DNA of 5,221 nucleotides from Brachybacterium sp. (lineage in GTDB: Bacteria; Actinomycetota; Actinomycetes; Actinomycetales; Dermabacteraceae): NCBI GenBank assembly GCA_027322375.1, contig DAHVRS010000140.1, positions 1-5,221 of the forward strand, written 5' to 3'. Shown here one piece after another: positions 1 to 5,221 of the stretch (position 1 is its first letter; each line of letters begins with the position of its first letter). Below the pieces are notes generated by a model that did no database searches, was not told where the DNA came from, and saw only the letters and a program-made list of their open reading frames with translations. A program made the translations under genes and the position numbers.

Positions 1-30
1 AAGGCTCCCGTGGAACACAGCAGCCGCATC

Positions 31-2523
<2,493 letters not shown>

Positions 2524-3444
2524 TCAGCCGCGCGCGGTGGCCCCGCGCAGGGCACGCAGGGACGGCTCGAGACGCTCGGGCGGGGGACCGTCCCAGACCG
2601 CTCGCAGGGAGCGCCGCAGGTTCACACCGCGCACGGGGATCCGCACCAGACGCCCCTCGCGCAGGTCCGCTGCCACCACCAGCTCGCTGAGCAGCGCACA
2701 GCCCGCTCCCCCGGCCACGGCCGTGCGCACCGCAGCGTTGGAGTGCAGGACCATCGCCGGCTCGGCGACCGGACGGGGCGCCAGAGCGGTGGCCAGGACC
2801 TCGCGGGTTCCCGATCCCTCCTCGCGGACGATCAGGGCGGTCGCGGCGAGCTGCTCGGCGTCGACTCCGGAGCTGCGGATGCTCTCGTCCTCGGCCCAGG
2901 GATGGATGGGGGCGACCACGGCGACCAGATGGTCGTGGCCGATCACGCATGAGTCGAGATCACCGGGCGTCTCGCCGCCCTCGATGAACCCGAGGTCGGC
3001 CCGCGCGCGGCGCAGGGCCGAGATCACGCCGGCGGTGTTCTCCACCTCGAAGGTCGCGGGCACTCCCGGCAGCTCGGCGGCCAGGGATGCGAGGAAGATC
3101 GGCATCAGGTGCTCGGCGATGGTCTGGGAGGCGACGATGCGCACCGGTCCGTGACCGGCCGAGTACCGGACCTGCTCGACCAGGCCGTCGGCCGCGTCGA
3201 GCACGCGCCGTGCATGCTCGATGGCCACCCGCCCCTCCGCCGTGGGTTCGGAGCCACGGGCGCCGCGGTCGAAGACACGCACCCCGAGCCGCCTCTCCAG
3301 CCGCGAGAGCTGACGGGAGGCGTTGGGCTGGGCGATGCCCAGGGCGGACGAGGCCGCCGAGAGGCTGCCCAGCTCGGCGACGGTGACCAGGAGCTCGAGG
3401 GAGTCCAGGTCGGGGCGTGTGACGTGACTGCGAAACCCAGACAT
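2524..3444 (-). CDS. LysR-type transcriptional regulator, YeiE/CysL/CbbR-like (306 aa)
   Basis: A DNA-binding regulator that probably controls the divergent YeiH-type transporter gene and itself. Residues 14-71 form the LysR winged helix-turn-helix (ELGSLSAASSALGIAQPNAS, then SRLERRLGVRVFDR), followed by a linker helix to about 95 and a periplasmic-binding-protein-like effector domain from about 99. In the effector domain, SQT at 106-108, the ENT-type segment at 135-137, DLGFIEG at 150-156 and REEGSGTRE at 207-215 are typical of the branch that includes YeiE, CysL and CbbR, whose ligands are small metabolites or anions. The length is normal for the family. The ATG at 3444 is the only plausible start: it puts the helix-turn-helix at the usual place, and no in-frame ATG, GTG or TTG occurs in the first dozen codons. 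No Shine-Dalgarno sequence is visible, consistent with a leaderless mRNA. The adjacent yeiH homologue is the main evidence for its target; the ligand is inferred, not shown. Confidence 0.93.
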   Translation of the reverse strand: MSGFRSHVTRPDLDSLELLVTVAELGSLSAASSALGIAQPNASRQLSRLERRLGVRVFDRGARGSEPTAEGRVAIEHARRVLDAADGLVEQVRYSAGHGPVRIVASQTIAEHLMPIFLASLAAELPGVPATFEVENTAGVISALRRARADLGFIEGGETPGDLDSCVIGHDHLVAVVAPIHPWAEDESIRSSGVDAEQLAATALIVREEGSGTREVLATALAPRPVAEPAMVLHSNAAVRTAVAGGAGCALLSELVVAADLREGRLVRIPVRGVNLRRSLRAVWDGPPPERLEPSLRALRGATARG

Positions 3445-3459
3445 ATCCGTGATGATATG
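3442..3459. promoter_or_regulatory. Candidate LysR operator: AT-rich dyad over the regulator start codon
   Basis: CATATC and GATATG form a perfect 6-bp inverted repeat around a 6-bp spacer (CATATC-CGTGAT-GATATG). It is the most AT-rich spot in an otherwise very GC-rich region and sits in the 62-bp gap between the divergent LysR and YeiH-type genes, with its left arm containing the LysR ATG. LysR-type regulators usually bind dyads of the T-N11-A type in such gaps and repress their own gene. Here the dyad has even symmetry (T-N12-A), so it is not a textbook box. Assignment as the operator is inferred from position and symmetry. Confidence 0.45.
3452..3457 (-). promoter_or_regulatory. Candidate -10 element for a leaderless LysR transcript
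   Basis: On the minus strand this reads TATCAT, five of six matches to TATAAT, and it is separated by 7 nt from the LysR ATG. That spacing would put the transcription start at or next to the A of the ATG, the arrangement of leaderless actinobacterial genes, and would explain the lack of a ribosome binding site. No convincing -35 hexamer is seen 16-18 bp upstream. The hexamer lies inside the dyad, so binding there would block the promoter. Confidence 0.4.
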
Positions 3460-3495
3460 ACCTGCAGCGGATCGGGGACTACCGCCCGCGGCCTC

Positions 3496-3499
3496 GGAG
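3496..3499 (+). promoter_or_regulatory. Ribosome binding site (GGAG) of the YeiH-type gene
   Basis: GGAG lies 7 nt before the GTG at 3507, ideal spacing for a Shine-Dalgarno sequence. It favours that GTG over the in-frame GTG three codons later at 3516, for which the spacing would be 16 nt, and over any more internal start. Confidence 0.65.
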
Positions 3500-3506
3500 C
3501 ACGACG

Positions 3507-4694
3507 GTGGGACGCGTGCCTTTTCCAGCTCGAACCCGTATACCTTCCCCGGCCCCGGCGGCCGGCTCCCGCCCTTCCCTGCCCCGCCGCATCGGCCCGG
3601 GCCTGTTGCTGAGCCTCGCCGTCGGGGCCTTCACGCTCGCCTTGTCCCACATCATCCCGGCGGCCTCCCCCGCGCTGGTGGCGATCGTGCTCGGCGCGCT
3701 CGCGGCCAACACGGTGCTACGGCGCCCCGCGACGGAGAAGGTGCTGCTGCCCGGCCTGCGGGTGTCCTCCCGCACGGTGCTGCGGATCGGGATCGCACTA
3801 CTGGGCCTGCAGCTGGCGCTGGGTGATGTCCTGGAGCTGGGGCCGCTGACGCTGTTGACCGTGGTCGCGGTGGTCGGACTGGGCATGGGTGCCGGACTGT
3901 TGGCCGGACGCCTGCTTCACCTGCCTCTCACGCAGACGATCCTGGTCAGCTGCGGCTTCTCGATCTGCGGCGCGGCCGCCGTCGCGGCGGCGAGCTCGGC
4001 CCTGGAAGGGACCGCCCGAGGTGCGCGCGATGACCGCGAGCAAGATCGCTCTGTGCAGGCGGAGCGTGGCGGAGTGCAGCTGGAGACCCAGACCGCCACC
4101 GCGATCGCCCTGGTGGTGCTGTTCGGGACGCTGATGATCCCTCTGGTCCCGCTCCTGGCGGTGGCTCTGGATCTGCCGGCTCCCGGCTCCGGCACCTGGG
4201 CCGGAGCCTCGATCCTCGAGGTCGCGCAGGTGGTGGCGGCGGGCAGCATGATGGGCACGGATGCACTGGGCACGGCGGTCCTGGTCAAGCTCGCCCGGGT
4301 GCTGATGCTGGCCCCGGTGATCGCGATCGTGACCGCGGTGATGCTCCGCGCCGCTTCGACCCGGCGCGGCTCCGCGGAGCATCGCGACGACCTCCCGCAG
4401 GAGGGTGGGTCGCCCGCACGGGTCGACAGGGCCCGTCCGCCGATCATGCCGATGTTCGTGCTCGCCTTCCTCGTCGCGGTCGGGGTCCGCTCGCTGGGGA
4501 TCGTGCCGTCGCCGGCGCTCGATCTGCTCTCCACCGTGCAGGCACTGCTGCTGGCATCGGCGATGTTCGCGCTCGGCACGGGGTTGCGGGCCGATCTGCT
4601 GCGTCAGGTCGGCGGTCGCCCGGTCGCCCTCGCAGCGATCCTGGCCGTGGTCGTCCTGGCCGTCGGCCTGGCAGGAGCGCTGGTGGCGGTCTGA
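3507..4694 (+). CDS. YeiH/UPF0324-family integral membrane protein, putative sulfate exporter (395 aa)
   Basis: A multi-pass inner-membrane protein of the family annotated as putative sulfate exporters (UPF0324, Cons_hypoth698); transport of sulfate or a related anion is family-level annotation and the substrate is not proven here. Family signatures seen: LRIGIALLGLQL at 92-103, FSICGAAAVAA at 151-161, VVLFGTLMIPLVP at 203-215, GTWAGASILEVAQVVAAG at 229-246, VKLARVLMLAP at 260-270, and a C-terminal ALGTGLR segment at 355-361. About ten hydrophobic segments lie between residues 30 and 394. The N-terminal 28 residues are Pro/Arg-rich and hydrophilic, with no signal peptide. Two hydrophilic loops, about 167-195 and 281-311, are longer than in E. 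coli YeiH (about 350 aa) and explain most of the extra length. The GTG start at 3507 is supported by a well-spaced GGAG. The gene is divergent from a LysR regulator, as yeiH is from yeiE in enterobacteria, suggesting regulation from the shared gap. Confidence 0.88.
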   Translation: MGRVPFPARTRIPSPAPAAGSRPSLPRRIGPGLLLSLAVGAFTLALSHIIPAASPALVAIVLGALAANTVLRRPATEKVLLPGLRVSSRTVLRIGIALLGLQLALGDVLELGPLTLLTVVAVVGLGMGAGLLAGRLLHLPLTQTILVSCGFSICGAAAVAAASSALEGTARGARDDREQDRSVQAERGGVQLETQTATAIALVVLFGTLMIPLVPLLAVALDLPAPGSGTWAGASILEVAQVVAAGSMMGTDALGTAVLVKLARVLMLAPVIAIVTAVMLRAASTRRGSAEHRDDLPQEGGSPARVDRARPPIMPMFVLAFLVAVGVRSLGIVPSPALDLLSTVQALLLASAMFALGTGLRADLLRQVGGRPVALAAILAVVVLAVGLAGALVAV

Positions 4695-4768
4695 CGCCGG
4701 CTCCGGTGCCCCTTCGCCGGTGGAGTGCCGACACGGGCGGCGCCCCTCCGCCGGCGCAGGGCCGGCAC
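4695..4768. terminator. GC-rich hairpin cluster between convergent genes, possible terminator
   Basis: Directly after the YeiH-type stop codon, CGCCGGC (4695-4701) can pair with GCCGGTG (4716-4722), a 7-bp stem with one G-U pair and a 14-nt loop. Further on, GTGCCG (4725-4730) can pair with CGGCAC (4763-4768), enclosing GGCGG/CCGCC (4736-4740 with 4748-4752). No T-tract follows on either strand, so these are not classical intrinsic terminators. In DNA this GC-rich some pairing is expected by chance, but the position between two converging genes fits a termination zone. The rest of the spacer, to 4839, shows nothing further. Confidence 0.3.
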
Positions 4769-4839
4769 GGGCCGTGAGGGCGGGCCGGATGAGCGGGCGA
4801 GCTGGTGTCTGCCGCTGGCCGGAGCGAGGTCGGGCGCGA

Positions 4840-5221
4840 TCAGCTCTCGACGCGCTCGGCCCAGGCCGGTGCTGCTCGCAGCAGCGCCTCGAGCCCTGGT
4901 TCGTCCAACAGAGTATGGAGGCCGGGCTGCGCGGAGGGGTCCACGCGTCCGGCGTGCACGTCGTGGGAAGCTCCAGTGTGGGCGATCAGCCCGAAGCCGG
5001 CGGCCTGCGCCGAGCTGTAGCCGAGCCGGCGCCAGGTCTCCAGCACCTGGTCCAGCTCGTCGGCCATCCCGCCGCCCGGGCGGGGATCGACGACCAGCTC
5101 GAGGGCGCAGCCGGCCTCCGTCGCGGCCGCCAGACCTTCCCAGATCCCGCGGCCGGCATCGGTGGACAGGGCAGGCTGCCTGCGAGGAGCCACCGCCAGA
5201 CGGCGAGCCCCGGCGTCGCGG
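4840..5221 (-). CDS. 3' end of an unidentified gene running off the right edge (126 C-terminal residues visible)
   Basis: The frame is open from the window edge to a TGA at 4840-4842, and no stop separates it from the edge. The GTG at 5193 is therefore probably an internal Val codon rather than the start. The visible protein is soluble, Ala/Leu/Glu-rich, with no membrane segment. It has a strand-like LELVVDP (residues 40-46 of the visible part), a helix DELDQVLETWRRLG (54-67), a Gly/His segment with HTGASHDVH (81-89), and an amphipathic C-terminal end (LEALLRAAPAWAERVES). I do not securely recognise it. One possibility is the C-terminus of a methionine synthase II-like (MetE C-domain-like) protein. 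A gene of that type precedes ligA in mycobacteria and related actinobacteria, and the W-RLG helix followed by a GAS-type loop and a closing helix is compatible. This is weak evidence. It converges on the YeiH-type gene. Confidence 0.7.
   Translation of the reverse strand, partial: RDAGARRLAVAPRRQPALSTDAGRGIWEGLAAATEAGCALELVVDPRPGGGMADELDQVLETWRRLGYSSAQAAGFGLIAHTGASHDVHAGRVDPSAQPGLHTLLDEPGLEALLRAAPAWAERVES

Noticed and set aside
1..30. Possible terminator downstream of ligA
   Set aside because: The 30 bases after the ligA stop show no stable hairpin or T-run, and the window ends there.
3456..3461. TATGAC as a -10 element for the YeiH-type gene on the plus strand
   Set aside because: Only four of six matches and no partner -35 at suitable spacing; too weak to list as a promoter.
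3105..3650. A minus-strand open frame crossing the LysR/YeiH intergenic region
   Set aside because: It overlaps the LysR helix-turn-helix in another frame, crosses the regulatory gap and the transporter start, and its product is Arg/Pro/Ser-rich without recognisable content.
3798..4382. Minus-strand open frames opposite the YeiH-type gene (including 3917-4579)
   Set aside because: Arg/Gln/His-rich or Ser/Arg/Ala-rich antisense translations with no family features; the plus-strand frame has conserved transporter motifs throughout.
4805..5020. A small 71-codon plus-strand frame near the right edge
   Set aside because: Antisense to the better-supported minus-strand frame that stays open to the window edge; no ribosome binding site or motif was recognised.

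Overview
The window comes from a high-GC Gram-positive bacterium, most likely an actinobacterium of the order Micrococcales (Dermabacteraceae/Brachybacterium-like). This rests on the roughly 70% GC judged by eye, the strong G/C preference at third codon positions, GTG starts, and a long form of NAD-dependent DNA ligase whose inserted block resembles what I remember from Arthrobacter-type ligases. The genus is inference only; no rRNA or other typing marker is present.

Layout, left to right. Positions 31-2493 (minus) hold a complete ligA, the replicative NAD+-dependent DNA ligase, with all catalytic motifs, a four-Cys zinc finger and a C-terminal BRCT domain. It is about 130 residues longer than usual because of extra sequence between the zinc finger and the later helix-hairpin-helix motifs. 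Positions 2524-3444 (minus) hold a LysR-type regulator of the YeiE/CysL/CbbR kind, 30 bp upstream of ligA and pointing the same way. Positions 3445-3506 are a short divergent control region. It carries an AT-rich 18-bp dyad over the LysR start codon, a -10-like hexamer placed for a leaderless LysR transcript, and a good ribosome binding site for the gene to the right. Positions 3507-4694 (plus) hold a YeiH/UPF0324-family multi-pass membrane protein, a putative sulfate/anion exporter. Positions 4695-4839 are a GC-rich convergent intergenic spacer with hairpins. Positions 4840-5221 (minus) are the 3' end of a gene that runs off the right edge and is not securely identified; a methionine synthase II-like (MetE C-domain-like) protein is a tentative guess.

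How they fit together. The regulator and transporter form a divergent pair of the same kind as yeiE-yeiH in enterobacteria, so the simplest model is that the LysR protein controls the exporter, and itself, from the shared 62-bp region in response to a small anion such as sulfite or sulfate. ligA lies downstream of the regulator and may receive read-through from it, but has no evident functional link. I found no CRISPR array, mobile element, tRNA or rRNA gene, and nothing amounting to a wholly new system. The most unusual items are the extended DNA ligase and the start-codon operator candidate.
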